Of a DNA stretch of 46,707 nt, positions 17,302 to 28,511 are shown piece after piece. Position 1 is the first letter of the stretch, and every line of letters starts with the position of its first letter. The translations under genes were made by a program, and so were the position numbers. This DNA comes from Candidatus Collierbacteria bacterium GW2011_GWA2_42_17 (GTDB lineage: Bacteria > Patescibacteriota > Microgenomatia > UBA1400 > MFAQ01): positions 1 to 46,707 of the forward strand of contig LCDA01000002.1 of the NCBI GenBank assembly GCA_000998275.1, in the 5' to 3' direction. The notes under the pieces were generated by a model. That model was not told where the DNA came from, did not search any database, and saw only the letters and a program-made list of their open reading frames with translations.

Positions 17302-18375
17302 CTATTTATTTCCCAACAATTTGTCTAATACCGACGGTCGAATGGCATACTCCATCGCCACTGTTTTATCAACGACACTTCGGTTGACCAAATCAGACAA
17401 ACTTTGCTCCAGTAAGCTCATTCCCAAATTTCCGCTCGTTTGAATTACATTATCAATCTGGAAACTCTTGCCTTCGCGGATATTATTACGCACTGCTGGG
17501 GTTGCGATCAATATCTCGGTCGCCACAGCTCGTTTACCATCAACAGTTGGGACTAATCGTTGAGCCAATACTGCCTCCAACACCATCGAAAGCTGCAATA
17601 CAATCTGGGGTTGTTGTTCTTCAGGGAAACTATCCACGATTCTCTCTATTGTTTGCGAAGCCGAGTTTGTATGTAACGTTGCAAATACCAGATGTCCCGT
17701 CTCTGCCATAGTCATCGCTGCCGCCATAGTTTCGGCGTCTCTCATTTCTCCGATGTATATCACGTTTGGATCTTGGCGCAAAACCGACTTCAAGGCATTA
17801 TCCCAAGATCGGGTATCCGATCCCAGCTCACGCTGACTTACTATTGATTTTTTATTTACATGAATAAACTCCACCGGATCCTCAATCGATACTATATGTT
17901 CCGTTCTGGTACTGTTAATTTCATCTAAAACAGACGCTACTGTTGTCGACTTGCCGGAACCGGTCGGGCCAGTCACAATTACGAATCCTTGTTTCAACTT
18001 AGCAAATGCATGACAAATACCTGGTAAGCGCAACTCGTCAATTGCTGGAATCTTATCCGGAATAAAACGCAAGGAAATTGCCGCCGATCCCTTTTGATAA
18101 TAGGCATTGGCTCTAAACCTGGCTTTTCCTGCTACAGAAACAGAAAAATCTATTTCCAGATCCTTTAGGAATTTTTCTTTCTGGGTTTGATTCATCAAGT
18201 TGCTGATATATCCCAAAAGAACTGAGGCACTCATCAATCCGGCTGCTTCATAAAGAACCAGCTTTCCCATGAATCTAAAAATTGGGTAGGAATCGGCCAT
18301 CAAATGCAAATCAGATGCATTTTTTTCGGCAGCCATTATCAACAGATCCTGAATGACGTTGTCGTTTTTTTCCAT
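17302..18375 (-). CDS. pilT: Type IV pilus retraction ATPase PilT
   Basis: 357 aa. Walker A is GPTGSGKSTT. The Asp box is EHIVSIEDPVEF, Walker B is VIYIGEMRDAETM and the His box is TGHLVFATLHTNSA. An AIRP-like C-terminal motif (YAIRPSVLDKL) is present, as in PilT proteins. It powers pilus retraction, so the pili should be dynamic. It overlaps pilB by 1 bp. Confidence 0.95.
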   Translation of the reverse strand: MEKNDNVIQDLLIMAAEKNASDLHLMADSYPIFRFMGKLVLYEAAGLMSASVLLGYISNLMNQTQKEKFLKDLEIDFSVSVAGKARFRANAYYQKGSAAISLRFIPDKIPAIDELRLPGICHAFAKLKQGFVIVTGPTGSGKSTTVASVLDEINSTRTEHIVSIEDPVEFIHVNKKSIVSQRELGSDTRSWDNALKSVLRQDPNVIYIGEMRDAETMAAAMTMAETGHLVFATLHTNSASQTIERIVDSFPEEQQPQIVLQLSMVLEAVLAQRLVPTVDGKRAVATEILIATPAVRNNIREGKSFQIDNVIQTSGNLGMSLLEQSLSDLVNRSVVDKTVAMEYAIRPSVLDKLLGNK

Positions 18376-20135
18376 TAAACTTGAGCTACTCTAATAACTT
18401 CTTCAAGGGAGGTTACTCCATCCAATACCTTCAGGTAACCATCTTGTTTCATAATAATCATGCCGTCTTCTCTGGCTGCGTTTTCGACCGTAGTCGCATC
18501 GGCCCTCTCCATAATCAGTCTGGCAATTTTGTCGGTTACTCGCAACACTTCATAAATACCGATACGTCCATAATATCCCGACCCACCGCACTTATCACAT
18601 CCTGCTCCTTTATAAAGCATAAAGGGGGTGTTATTTTTTTGTGCCTCAGCCGCTTTAATAGGGTTTGATTTAATCCACCCGTCAAGTAACTTTCCCAGTA
18701 CTTCTTGTATATCGGCAGCCACCTCCGCTTCCGGTACATAAGCAGTTTTGCACTTATCACACACCGTACGCAAAACACGCTGACCGATAACTGCCGTCAT
18801 TGAACTAGACAATAAAAATGGCTCTGCTCCCATATCCAAAAGACGAGGAAGGGCTCCGGCGGCTGAGTTTGTATGAACGGTTGAAAACACTAGGTGACCT
18901 GTAAGGGACGCTTGCACTGCCAACTGAGCCGTTTCCTCATCACGAATTTCACCCACCATAATAATGTTCGGGTCTTGGCGAAGAAAAGAGCGCAGTCCGG
19001 AAGCAAATGTCAGACCAGCCTGAGGATTAATCTGAACCTGGTTCACCCCACCAATTTGGTACTCTACCGGATCTTCCAACGCTACAATGTTAACCTTTGG
19101 CGAGTTTACCATGGTCAGAATCGAGTAAAGCGTGGTCGTTTTACCTGAACCCGTAGGACCAGTCGCCAAGATGATACCATGAGGAATTCGTATTGCCTCT
19201 TCTAAGGTAGTTAGGGCTTTCCCACGAAGACCCAACTCCGACAAGGAAGGTACTTTATCGGTTTTCTTCAAAAGACGCATCACGATCTTCTCACCGTTCA
19301 CGGTAGGTAGGGAAGAGATACGTAAATCTACTTCACCCCACTCGGACTGAAAATTAAAACGACCATCCTGTGGAATTCTTTTTTCATCAATTTTCATGCC
19401 GGCCAAAATTTTAATACGGGAAATCAATGAGGCATGATAATCTTTATCCAAGGTTAGTTTCTCCTCAAGAATACCGTCAATACGGTAGCGCACTCTTGTG
19501 ATATTTTCCATTGGCTCGATGTGAATATCCGAAGCTCTTAAACGAATGGCATGTTCCAAAATTTTCCTCACAATTTCAACAATCTTTGGTTCTTTGATGA
19601 TCTGTGAAATAGTGTCTGACGTCACCAAGCGCACACCCTCCTCATCGGTTACTTCCTTGCCTCTCTTCAAAACACTCGAGATCTCCCCAGACAAACTTTG
19701 ACTATATACATTGGCGATTAAGGTATCCAAGTTTTCCTTGGATGTCAGCAATGACTTTATTGTGTAGCCTGTTCTTTTTTGAAAAAAATCAACCGTCGAA
19801 AGCTCTTCCGGCTTCACCATGATCAAGCTCAAGGTTTTGTTCTGTTTATCCAAAGTGTACGGCACCACTTGATAGGTTCTGGCCAAATCCACTGAAATTA
19901 AACCAATCAGATCCGGCTCGACCGAAATTTTGCTCTCCGCAAAATAGGGGATACCCAGTACTTTTGCTTTTGCCTCAGCCAATCCTCGCTCATCCACTAG
20001 CCTCTTTTCGACCAATAGTGTGGTTAGTGATTTTCCTGAAGTTACTGCCTCGATTTTCAAGGTGTCAATCATCGCTTCCGTCAGTTTACCTGTCGAAAGA
20101 AGATAATCCAGTAGGGCAGTTTCCTGATAATCCAT
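18375..20135 (-). CDS. pilB: Type IV pilus extension ATPase PilB
   Basis: 586 aa. An N-terminal GspE-N domain (about 1-150) is followed by the secretion ATPase core with Walker A GPTGSGKTTT, Asp box NIVALEDPVEY, Walker B NIIMVGEIRDEETA and His box TGHLVFSTVHTNSA. A tetracysteine zinc site is made of CDKC and CDKCGGSGYYGR. It is the first gene of the pilus locus. Its ATG is preceded by TGC-TATAGT ending 6 nt upstream, so a leaderless mRNA is predicted. Confidence 0.96.
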   Translation of the reverse strand: MDYQETALLDYLLSTGKLTEAMIDTLKIEAVTSGKSLTTLLVEKRLVDERGLAEAKAKVLGIPYFAESKISVEPDLIGLISVDLARTYQVVPYTLDKQNKTLSLIMVKPEELSTVDFFQKRTGYTIKSLLTSKENLDTLIANVYSQSLSGEISSVLKRGKEVTDEEGVRLVTSDTISQIIKEPKIVEIVRKILEHAIRLRASDIHIEPMENITRVRYRIDGILEEKLTLDKDYHASLISRIKILAGMKIDEKRIPQDGRFNFQSEWGEVDLRISSLPTVNGEKIVMRLLKKTDKVPSLSELGLRGKALTTLEEAIRIPHGIILATGPTGSGKTTTLYSILTMVNSPKVNIVALEDPVEYQIGGVNQVQINPQAGLTFASGLRSFLRQDPNIIMVGEIRDEETAQLAVQASLTGHLVFSTVHTNSAAGALPRLLDMGAEPFLLSSSMTAVIGQRVLRTVCDKCKTAYVPEAEVAADIQEVLGKLLDGWIKSNPIKAAEAQKNNTPFMLYKGAGCDKCGGSGYYGRIGIYEVLRVTDKIARLIMERADATTVENAAREDGMIIMKQDGYLKVLDGVTSLEEVIRVAQV

Positions 20136-20141
20136 ACCTTA

Positions 20142-20150
20142 ACTATAGCA
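20142..20150 (-). promoter_or_regulatory. Extended -10 promoter of the pilus operon, leaderless pilB
   Basis: On the minus strand: TGC then TATAGT (20147-20142), a 6 nt gap, then the pilB ATG. The expected transcription start is the start codon itself. Confidence 0.6.
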
Positions 20151-20157
20151 AATTTAT

Positions 20158-20787
20158 CTATGTCTTAACCAGTTTCCACGAGCTTATTAGAAAATTTCCA
20201 AATGTCAGTTTTACATTCACATTCGTGAAGCGGATTTTAGACAAGGAATCAATCGCAAGTTTCAATATTTTTAATCTATTTTTATTTACCGACTGTTCCA
20301 AACCAAATCTAAGTTTTACTATCACTTCTTCCAAACAATTTTCTACCTCCTCTTTCTCCATCTCGTCCGCAAAAGCTAAACACTTTGCAGGACCCTTGGC
20401 AAAACACTCCAGAATACTTTTCCAATAAACTCCCTCCGTTTCTTTTTTTTTCATTTGATTTACAATCACACAGCGAGAAAGTATTGTTGGCAAAAGACCA
20501 TTCTCATTTCCGGCCACAAGGAATAAACACATCGACTCACTCGATTCCTCCAGTGGTTTCAAAAGAACGGCCTGACACTCGGGTGAAAGTTTATCTGCAT
20601 CCCAAATAACTAAACTCATTCCGATAGATCCGGTAGAAACATTTCTTCCAAAGTTGATAAAACGTCGCAAATCGTCTATCTTACCTTCACTACCTTCATA
20701 GCCCATCGTCGAAACAATAGACAAACCCAAAGAAGAAAGCAATGTCTCCCGTTCGTACGTGCCGGCCACTATAATCTTTGGTAACAT
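20158..20787 (-). CDS. holB: DNA polymerase III delta'-like subunit (short HolB)
   Basis: 209 aa, against roughly 330 in E. coli. It keeps the AAA+ sensor region typical of delta' (SLVIWDADKLSPECQAVLLKPLEE, SSESMCLFLVAG and LLPTILSRCVIV). It lacks a Walker A P-loop and probably most of the N-terminal segment, so it would be a non-hydrolysing clamp-loader subunit. The frame opens at a TTG (20802), but I choose the ATG at 20787 because TACAAT ends exactly 6 nt upstream. It diverges from gyrB. Confidence 0.75.
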   Translation of the reverse strand: MLPKIIVAGTYERETLLSSLGLSIVSTMGYEGSEGKIDDLRRFINFGRNVSTGSIGMSLVIWDADKLSPECQAVLLKPLEESSESMCLFLVAGNENGLLPTILSRCVIVNQMKKKETEGVYWKSILECFAKGPAKCLAFADEMEKEEVENCLEEVIVKLRFGLEQSVNKNRLKILKLAIDSLSKIRFTNVNVKLTFGNFLISSWKLVKT

Positions 20788-20793
20788 TAGCTT

Positions 20794-20799
20794 ATTGTA
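20794..20799 (-). promoter_or_regulatory. -10 element for holB-like gene, leaderless
   Basis: TACAAT on the minus strand, 6 nt before the ATG at 20787. This geometry decides the start against the upstream TTG. Confidence 0.5.
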
Positions 20800-20864
20800 C
20801 AAACAGATGTACTTGATGTGTTAGTGGTTAACCATTAAAATGAACCCGCAGCGCTAAAACTTAA

Positions 20865-22850
<1,986 letters not shown>

Positions 22851-22852
22851 TT

Positions 22853-23389
22853 ATGAACCTACTTCACTCAATTAAAGCGCATAAAACAGACTCTTTGATC
22901 AATGTTGTTATCGAGATTCCTAGTGGCTCTCAATCAAAAATTGAATACGATACCGACAAAGAAGAGTTCGTCGTCGATAGAATTTTATCTACAAAACTTT
23001 CCTTTCCTTTTAATTATGGTTTTGTACCAGAAACGTGGAGTAACGATAACGACCCTTTGGATGCAGTTGTCCTAAGTTCGAAGCCCCAAAATACAGGTGC
23101 CGTCATCGAATCAAGAATTATCGGTTTATTAGCCACCAAAGACGAGAAGGGTACTGATGCCAAACTAATCACCGTCCCAAGCTCCGAGACAAATCCTATA
23201 TTTACCAAGATTAATACCATTGAAGATCTTGACGAACAAACACTCAACAACATTCAATATTTCTACAAAAACTATAAAATAATTGAGCCGGGAAAATGGG
23301 TAGACATCGATGGTTATGCTTCCAAAGAAGAAGCCGAGTCAAAACTTAAAATAGCTATTGAGGAATACCATCAACATTTTCAAAAATAA
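22853..23389 (+). CDS. ppa: Inorganic pyrophosphatase, family I
   Basis: 178 aa. It has the family I signature DNDPLDAVVL (DxDPxD), the KIEYD substrate-binding start, and FPFNYGFVPETW. It hydrolyses pyrophosphate released by polymerases and ligases. It sits between gyrB and gyrA with 2 and 3 bp gaps, so the three are almost certainly one transcript. This insertion between the gyrase genes is not a common arrangement, as far as I know. Confidence 0.95.
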   Translation: MNLLHSIKAHKTDSLINVVIEIPSGSQSKIEYDTDKEEFVVDRILSTKLSFPFNYGFVPETWSNDNDPLDAVVLSSKPQNTGAVIESRIIGLLATKDEKGTDAKLITVPSSETNPIFTKINTIEDLDEQTLNNIQYFYKNYKIIEPGKWVDIDGYASKEEAESKLKIAIEEYHQHFQK

Positions 23390-23392
23390 AAT

Positions 23393-26041
23393 ATGGAAGA
23401 CCAAAACGAAGAAAACCAAACAAATAATACTGTCGTCTCCTCCGACGATCAAATTACTCCCGTCGTAATAGAAGACAAAAATACAGAGTGGGGCATCATA
23501 AAAAATGCTCCCATCGTCGAAGAAATGGAGCGCAGTTATCTAGACTACGCCATGTCCGTTATTGTTTCCCGTGCTCTTCCGGACATTCGTGACGGTTTAA
23601 AACCAGTTCATCGCCGTATCCTTTTTGCCATGAGAGATATGGGCATTACTCATAAAAGTGCCTACAAAAAATCAGCTCGTATTGTCGGTGAAGTACTAGG
23701 CAAATATCATCCACATGGTGACACTGCCGTTTACCAAACAATGGTTCGTTTGGCTCAAGACTTTTCCATGCGTTATCCCTTAGTCGATGGCCAAGGAAAC
23801 TTTGGTAGCATTGATGGCGACTCTGCTGCCGCTATGCGTTACACCGAAGCTCGTCTCTCCAAGATTGCTAGTGAACTTCTCGAAGACATCGACAAAAACA
23901 CGGTTGATTTTGTTGATAATTTTGATGGCTCACAACAAGAACCCCTTGTCCTTCCAGCCAAACTTCCCAATCTCTTGCTCATGGGCTCGGATGGTATCGC
24001 TGTTGGTATGGCCACCAAAATTCCTCCGCACAATTTACTTGAAGTTGTAAGCGCCATCAACGCCTTGATAGATAAAAGCAAAGTCTCCACAACAACTCCA
24101 GTTGAAGATGACAATCTCCACACAACAAGTTATAAAAATCTCATTGGCACTCTGGAATCCGACATTGAAATAGACGAGCTGTGTCAGCACATCAAAGGAC
24201 CGGACTTTCCAACTTCCGGTATCATCTACGACACTAAAGAAATCAAAAAAATGTATGACACTGGTAAAGCCAGTATCACCGTTAGGGGAGTGGCCGAGAT
24301 AGTTGAAAAGAAAAATGGTCGTTTCCAAATCCTCATTACTGAGCTGCCATACCAAGTAAACAAAGCTAAATTAATTACCGATATTGCCGAGCTAGTCAAA
24401 AAGAAAAGGGTCGATGGCATCTCCGATCTTCGTGACGAATCCGATAGAAAAGGTATGACTGTTGCCGTCGATCTCAAAAAAGACGCCAAGCCCAAGAGTG
24501 TTCTCAATAATCTCTACAAATACACTGAGTTGCAAACCAGTTTCCCTGCCAATGTTGTCGCTTTGACTTCTGATGGTACTCCACATCTTCTAAATCTCAA
24601 GCAAATTCTTATGGAGTTCACCGCTCACCGTCAAATGGTTGTTGTTCGCCGTTCTCAGTTTGAGTTAAAGTCCGCCAAAGACCGTGCCCATATTTTGAAA
24701 GGCTTGCTCATCGCCCTAGCCAACATCGATGACGTCATTGAAACAATTAAAAAGAGTCCCGACTCAGACACTGCTAGAACAAACCTAATGACAAAGTTTG
24801 GTCTTGACGAAATTCAGGCCAACGCCATCTTGGAAATGCAGCTTCGCCGCTTGGCCGCTCTCGAACGCCAAAAAATTGAGGCCGAGTACCAAGAACTCAT
24901 GAAAACGATTGAAAAATTAGTCGCCGTTCTCAAGGATCCCAAAAAAGTCTTCCAGATCATTAAAGATGAACTCATTAAACTAGCCCTAGACTATCCAGAG
25001 AAGAGAAGAACTAAGATTGTCGCTACGGCACCCGGTTCTCTCTCCGAGGAAGATCTCATTCCTTCCGAAGAAACTATCGTTACCCTTACCAAATCCGGAT
25101 ATATCAAACGCATGCCACTTTCTACTTTCCGAACTCAGAAAAGGGGGGGAAAGGGGGTTTCCGGAATGACCATCAAAGACACCGATGAGATTCAGCTTTT
25201 AACCAACGCCAATACTCACGACCGACTTCTAGTCTTTACCAGCAAAGGAAAAGTATTTGCCCTTAAAGTCTGGGAACTACCCGAAGGCAGTCGTATCAGC
25301 AAAGGACAAGCCATTATCAATCTTATAAACATCGAGACTGACGAAACCATCAAGAGTATTCTGCCAATGCCCAGACAGGTCGAGAAAAATCGTTTCCTTT
25401 TCTTCACTACCAAAGCTGGCGTCGTCAAACGGACAGCTCTTCTCAAATATGAAAATATTAAAAGTAATGGACTAATTGCTATTAAGCTCCAAAACGATGA
25501 CAACTTGGTCTGGGTAAATCAAACCTCCGGTTCCGACCATATACTACTTGTTTCCAAGGATGGCAAGTCGATTCGTTTCCACGAATCTGATGTCCGCCCA
25601 ACCGACAGAGACACTCAGGGTGTCAGAGGTATTTTACTGAAGAACGACGACTATGTTATCTCTATGGACGTTTTCGGACCGGAAGAACCAGTATCTACAG
25701 ATAAACGTGTCAAGCTGTTCAGAGACCTTCTCATCGTCACCGAAAAAGGAATGGGTAAACGCACTCCGCTTCCTGAATACCCTGTGCAAAATCGTTCCGG
25801 TCAAGGACTTAAAGTATGTGAGACAACAGACAAAACAGGTAAGCTTGCCGGTGCACTTCTGGTCGACCAAGACTCCGAAGTACTACTAATCACCACCTCT
25901 CAGGGTCAAGCTATCAAACTCCCTATAAAAAATATCCCCAGACTCGGTCGAGCCACCCAAGGGGTTATTCTTATGCGCTTTGCTAAAGATGGGGACTCTG
26001 TAGCTGCCGTGACCACCGTATCCGACTCCGAAGGGGAATAG
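23393..26041 (+). CDS. gyrA: DNA gyrase subunit A
   Basis: 882 aa. After a ~35-residue acidic/Gln-rich start comes the winged-helix core with [11 protein letters not shown] and [14 protein letters not shown]. The catalytic Tyr is Tyr150 in AMRYTEARL. The C-terminal beta-pinwheel has a GyrA box QKRGGKG, which marks it as gyrase rather than topoisomerase IV. The quinolone-contact positions are Thr111 and Gln115 (Ser83 and Asp87 in E. coli). It ends with a short acidic tail. It is the last gene of the gyrB-ppa-gyrA operon. Confidence 0.97.
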   Translation: MEDQNEENQTNNTVVSSDDQITPVVIEDKNTEWGIIKNAPIVEEMERSYLDYAMSVIVSRALPDIRDGLKPVHRRILFAMRDMGITHKSAYKKSARIVGEVLGKYHPHGDTAVYQTMVRLAQDFSMRYPLVDGQGNFGSIDGDSAAAMRYTEARLSKIASELLEDIDKNTVDFVDNFDGSQQEPLVLPAKLPNLLLMGSDGIAVGMATKIPPHNLLEVVSAINALIDKSKVSTTTPVEDDNLHTTSYKNLIGTLESDIEIDELCQHIKGPDFPTSGIIYDTKEIKKMYDTGKASITVRGVAEIVEKKNGRFQILITELPYQVNKAKLITDIAELVKKKRVDGISDLRDESDRKGMTVAVDLKKDAKPKSVLNNLYKYTELQTSFPANVVALTSDGTPHLLNLKQILMEFTAHRQMVVVRRSQFELKSAKDRAHILKGLLIALANIDDVIETIKKSPDSDTARTNLMTKFGLDEIQANAILEMQLRRLAALERQKIEAEYQELMKTIEKLVAVLKDPKKVFQIIKDELIKLALDYPEKRRTKIVATAPGSLSEEDLIPSEETIVTLTKSGYIKRMPLSTFRTQKRGGKGVSGMTIKDTDEIQLLTNANTHDRLLVFTSKGKVFALKVWELPEGSRISKGQAIINLINIETDETIKSILPMPRQVEKNRFLFFTTKAGVVKRTALLKYENIKSNGLIAIKLQNDDNLVWVNQTSGSDHILLVSKDGKSIRFHESDVRPTDRDTQGVRGILLKNDDYVISMDVFGPEEPVSTDKRVKLFRDLLIVTEKGMGKRTPLPEYPVQNRSGQGLKVCETTDKTGKLAGALLVDQDSEVLLITTSQGQAIKLPIKNIPRLGRATQGVILMRFAKDGDSVAAVTTVSDSEGE

Positions 26042-26074
26042 TCACACCCGTACGTCCAGGCCTATATCCTATAG

Positions 26075-26103
26075 TTGATATTTTCGTGGTTAAATGCTAT
26101 AAT
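26075..26103 (+). promoter_or_regulatory. Full sigma70-type promoter of the 77-aa gene
   Basis: TTGATA (26075-26080), a 17 bp spacer ending in TGC, and a perfect TATAAT (26098-26103). This is one of the best promoters in the window. Predicted leader is about 36 nt. Confidence 0.75.
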
Positions 26104-26145
26104 CTTCAACGTACTTTCAATCTATAGACAAGACATGGAGGAGCC

Positions 26146-26379
26146 ATGGAAAAGAAGAAAATGCCGGTTATTGAAAACGGTTTTTTTGTCATAATCCCGG
26201 TAGGGGTGCAGGGTGGTGTTTACGAAAACGCCACACTCCTTACCAACCTTCTCAATAAATGGTGCGAGGAAAATCCGGGGAAAAAGATTGTTGGAAACCC
26301 AAATTTCCACATTACTCCGTCATCCGGCGGAAGAAACATCTCAATTGACTCCATCTCTTTCTCATTCACCTGGAAGTGA
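26146..26379 (+). CDS. Small orphan protein, function unknown
   Basis: 77 aa, monocistronic, with its own promoter, a strong SD (GGAGGAG at 26137-26143) and a terminator directly after the stop. No family recognised. The N-terminus is basic, the middle is a predicted helix (YENATLLTNLLNKWCEENPG), and the C-terminus has two beta-type stretches (IVGNPNFHITPSSG and ISIDSISFSFTWK). The helix-strand-strand layout resembles the 66-aa gene at 38762. The expression signals leave little doubt that it is a real, probably well-expressed gene. Confidence 0.75.
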   Translation: MEKKKMPVIENGFFVIIPVGVQGGVYENATLLTNLLNKWCEENPGKKIVGNPNFHITPSSGGRNISIDSISFSFTWK

Positions 26380-26385
26380 TTTCCC

Positions 26386-26410
26386 AAGTCCCGCATCGCG
26401 GGACTTTTTT
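26386..26410 (+). terminator. Intrinsic terminator of the 77-aa gene
   Basis: Perfect 9 bp stem AAGTCCCGC/GCGGGACTT with a 3 nt loop and a run of six T residues, 6 bp after the stop codon. Confidence 0.9.
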
Positions 26411-26435
26411 GTAACTAATTTATCTACTAATTATT

Positions 26436-28049
26436 CTACTGATCAAACTCTTTTCCTCTTCCTGAAACCGGAGTCGCGCTCACCGTCGCCGTTTGAGAAA
26501 CTGCTCCAAGCCGAAGAGCCAACAGGGTGGGTTCCTTACCCATACCAACTGGGAAAATTATGGTATCGCCCTTAACTGCTGGCCACCCATTAATACCACC
26601 ACTGGCTTGATACTCCCAAACTTTTTTTCCAGACACTTTATCAAAGGCATAAATTTTTCCATCTAAGGTGGAAGTAAAAACAAGATTATTTACCACGGTA
26701 GCCGCACCCACATTCATCGACAAGAAGTCATACTTCCAAATAATTTTTCCGTCTGTGACATCAAGAGCCACCAACTCTCCCTTAGCCTTACCAAGATCAA
26801 AAGACTTGGCTACAAACTCGGTCGGGGTGTACTGTACTTCCATGTTGACAACCGGCACATAAACAACCCCCTCGGAATATGCCATATTGGTTTCCACCCC
26901 TCCCAAAGGTCCGGGGGAAACTCTCGTCACCCCACCTGGTAAAACCTTTAAGGTATCGTTTAAGTGAGTCCCAACACTTGTCTCCCAAATCTTATCTCCA
27001 GTATTTTTATCAAAGGCATACACCTTACCCATCTTTCCCGCTCCAACAATAATATCTCTAATTTTCCCATTGGCCTTCATAGTTGATAGAATAGGGGAGA
27101 TCTGAAAATCATAGTCAAATAAATCATGGGGTAGAACTTGGTTATACCAAAGAAGTTTCCCTGTTTTCTGCTCCAGAGCAACGATACTATTGGTATACAA
27201 ATTCTTACCCAAACGACTAGTTCCGTTAGGGAACTCTGCCGTTCCCGGCCAGGGAGCCGGATTCCCAATTCCCCAGTACATAATATTCCTTGTGGTATCA
27301 ATAGCTGGAGGGTACCATGCTCCACCACCGCTATTTACTTCAATATTTCCCCAAATATCCTTGCTGTCTACTGTATCAAAACTCCATAAAATTTTACCTG
27401 TTTTCTGATCCAACGCATAAATAATCCCGGTAGATCCACCTTTGTAAAAGTTTTCGTTACTTACACCCGGAACTGTTGATACATAAACCATGCCCTTATA
27501 CGCCGTTGTCTGTATATCAATACCGCTGTTTGGATTATCGGACAAAGTTGTTGTCCAAAGTTCCTCACCTTGTAAATTTAAACCAACAACGCCATAACGT
27601 CCTTTAACTGCAAAAATCATTCCGGAATCAAAAGATACACCGTTTGGCCCAGCGTTGTCCAGGTTATACTCTTTCATCCAAATCTGTTTCCCGGTCTTAA
27701 AATCCACTGCGTATACGTTACTCTTCAAATCCTGAAAATACACCACGTTCCCGATAATCAGTGGATTGGTTGCCATCGCCCCCCATTCACTTACTCCTTC
27801 AACAGGTAAAGACCAAGCCACTCCAAGACTAGAGACGTTATCCACAACAATCCCAGAATTTACTGCCTCTCTCGTATTGGATAAATTTTGATTCGCGCTT
27901 GGCCAATCACCAACGGTACTTTTTATTCCCCAAGTAAAGAAACTATATACTCCCAAAAGAATAGCCACCAATAACAACACAATAGTATTTCCTTTTTTAG
28001 AACTCACCTTCTTAGTTATCACGTTATTTAGTGACAATGATAGTCGCAC
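26436..28049 (-). CDS. Membrane-anchored quinoprotein (PQQ)-type beta-propeller, possible alcohol dehydrogenase
   Basis: 537 aa. One membrane anchor lies at about 22-42, then an extracytoplasmic domain beginning GDWPSANQNLSNTR as in quinoprotein alcohol dehydrogenases. At least six W-motifs of the form YALDxxTGKxxW mark propeller blades (near 112, 209, 289, 343, 426, 466). GNPAPW (262-267) matches the region holding the calcium-ligand Asn of methanol dehydrogenase. PHDLFDYD (307-314) matches the region of its catalytic Asp. No cysteine is present, so the vicinal disulfide is absent. It overlaps the cupredoxin gene by 26 bp. A non-enzymatic PQQ-like propeller remains possible. Confidence 0.78.
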   Translation of the reverse strand: MRLSLSLNNVITKKVSSKKGNTIVLLLVAILLGVYSFFTWGIKSTVGDWPSANQNLSNTREAVNSGIVVDNVSSLGVAWSLPVEGVSEWGAMATNPLIIGNVVYFQDLKSNVYAVDFKTGKQIWMKEYNLDNAGPNGVSFDSGMIFAVKGRYGVVGLNLQGEELWTTTLSDNPNSGIDIQTTAYKGMVYVSTVPGVSNENFYKGGSTGIIYALDQKTGKILWSFDTVDSKDIWGNIEVNSGGGAWYPPAIDTTRNIMYWGIGNPAPWPGTAEFPNGTSRLGKNLYTNSIVALEQKTGKLLWYNQVLPHDLFDYDFQISPILSTMKANGKIRDIIVGAGKMGKVYAFDKNTGDKIWETSVGTHLNDTLKVLPGGVTRVSPGPLGGVETNMAYSEGVVYVPVVNMEVQYTPTEFVAKSFDLGKAKGELVALDVTDGKIIWKYDFLSMNVGAATVVNNLVFTSTLDGKIYAFDKVSGKKVWEYQASGGINGWPAVKGDTIIFPVGMGKEPTLLALRLGAVSQTATVSATPVSGRGKEFDQ

Positions 28050-28422
28050 GCATAAAAGGATGGATTGAACATATATATGTATATGTTCCTTCTTTTGTAA
28101 AGGTAAAACTATATCTTTGGCCTGTCGCCATTTTTGGGCTTACAAAAGTTCCATCATCGCTTACCACATCATGAAGATAACTTTCCTGATTTACCCAAGT
28201 AACCGTTTCACCCACTTTTATAGTCATCGTCTCAGGGACAAATGTATTTTGTCTAATCAATACTTCGCCCACAGCCGGCACCGTTGGAGTAATAACGGTT
28301 TCCACTACCTGAGGTGATACCTCGTTCGGCCTAGGGTACATTTTTATATACCAATACCAACCGACAATCATCAATATTAAAATAACTACCGCAAACATCA
28401 AACCGTCTTTTCTTACCGCCAT
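28024..28422 (-). CDS. Membrane-anchored cupredoxin (amicyanin/plastocyanin-like blue copper protein)
   Basis: 132 aa. One N-terminal membrane helix (about 8-26), a Pro/Val linker, then a cupredoxin domain. Copper ligands are visible as His84 (YLHDVV) and the C-terminal loop CSIHPFM giving Cys118, His121 and Met124. The C-x2-H-x2-M spacing is that of amicyanin. It should carry single electrons outside the membrane. The following quinoprotein gene overlaps it, so an electron donor-acceptor pair is likely (inference). ATG start, A/T-rich leader without an SD. Confidence 0.88.
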   Translation of the reverse strand: MAVRKDGLMFAVVILILMIVGWYWYIKMYPRPNEVSPQVVETVITPTVPAVGEVLIRQNTFVPETMTIKVGETVTWVNQESYLHDVVSDDGTFVSPKMATGQRYSFTFTKEGTYTYICSIHPFMRATIIVTK

Positions 28423-28511
28423 ATATTTTTGTTATTTATTAATGTTGTCCAATATAATAATAACACCATTTTTGTAATATTTTGTAAGAATTCTTATACT
28501 TTCTCGAGTGA

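Noticed and set aside
20788-20802. TTG start for the HolB-like gene
   Set aside because: The -10 TACAAT lies within this extension and fits the ATG at 20787 at exactly 6 nt.
27838-27846. Third perfect DnaA box
   Set aside because: It lies inside the quinoprotein coding sequence, outside the AT-rich region. One chance match in this window is expected.
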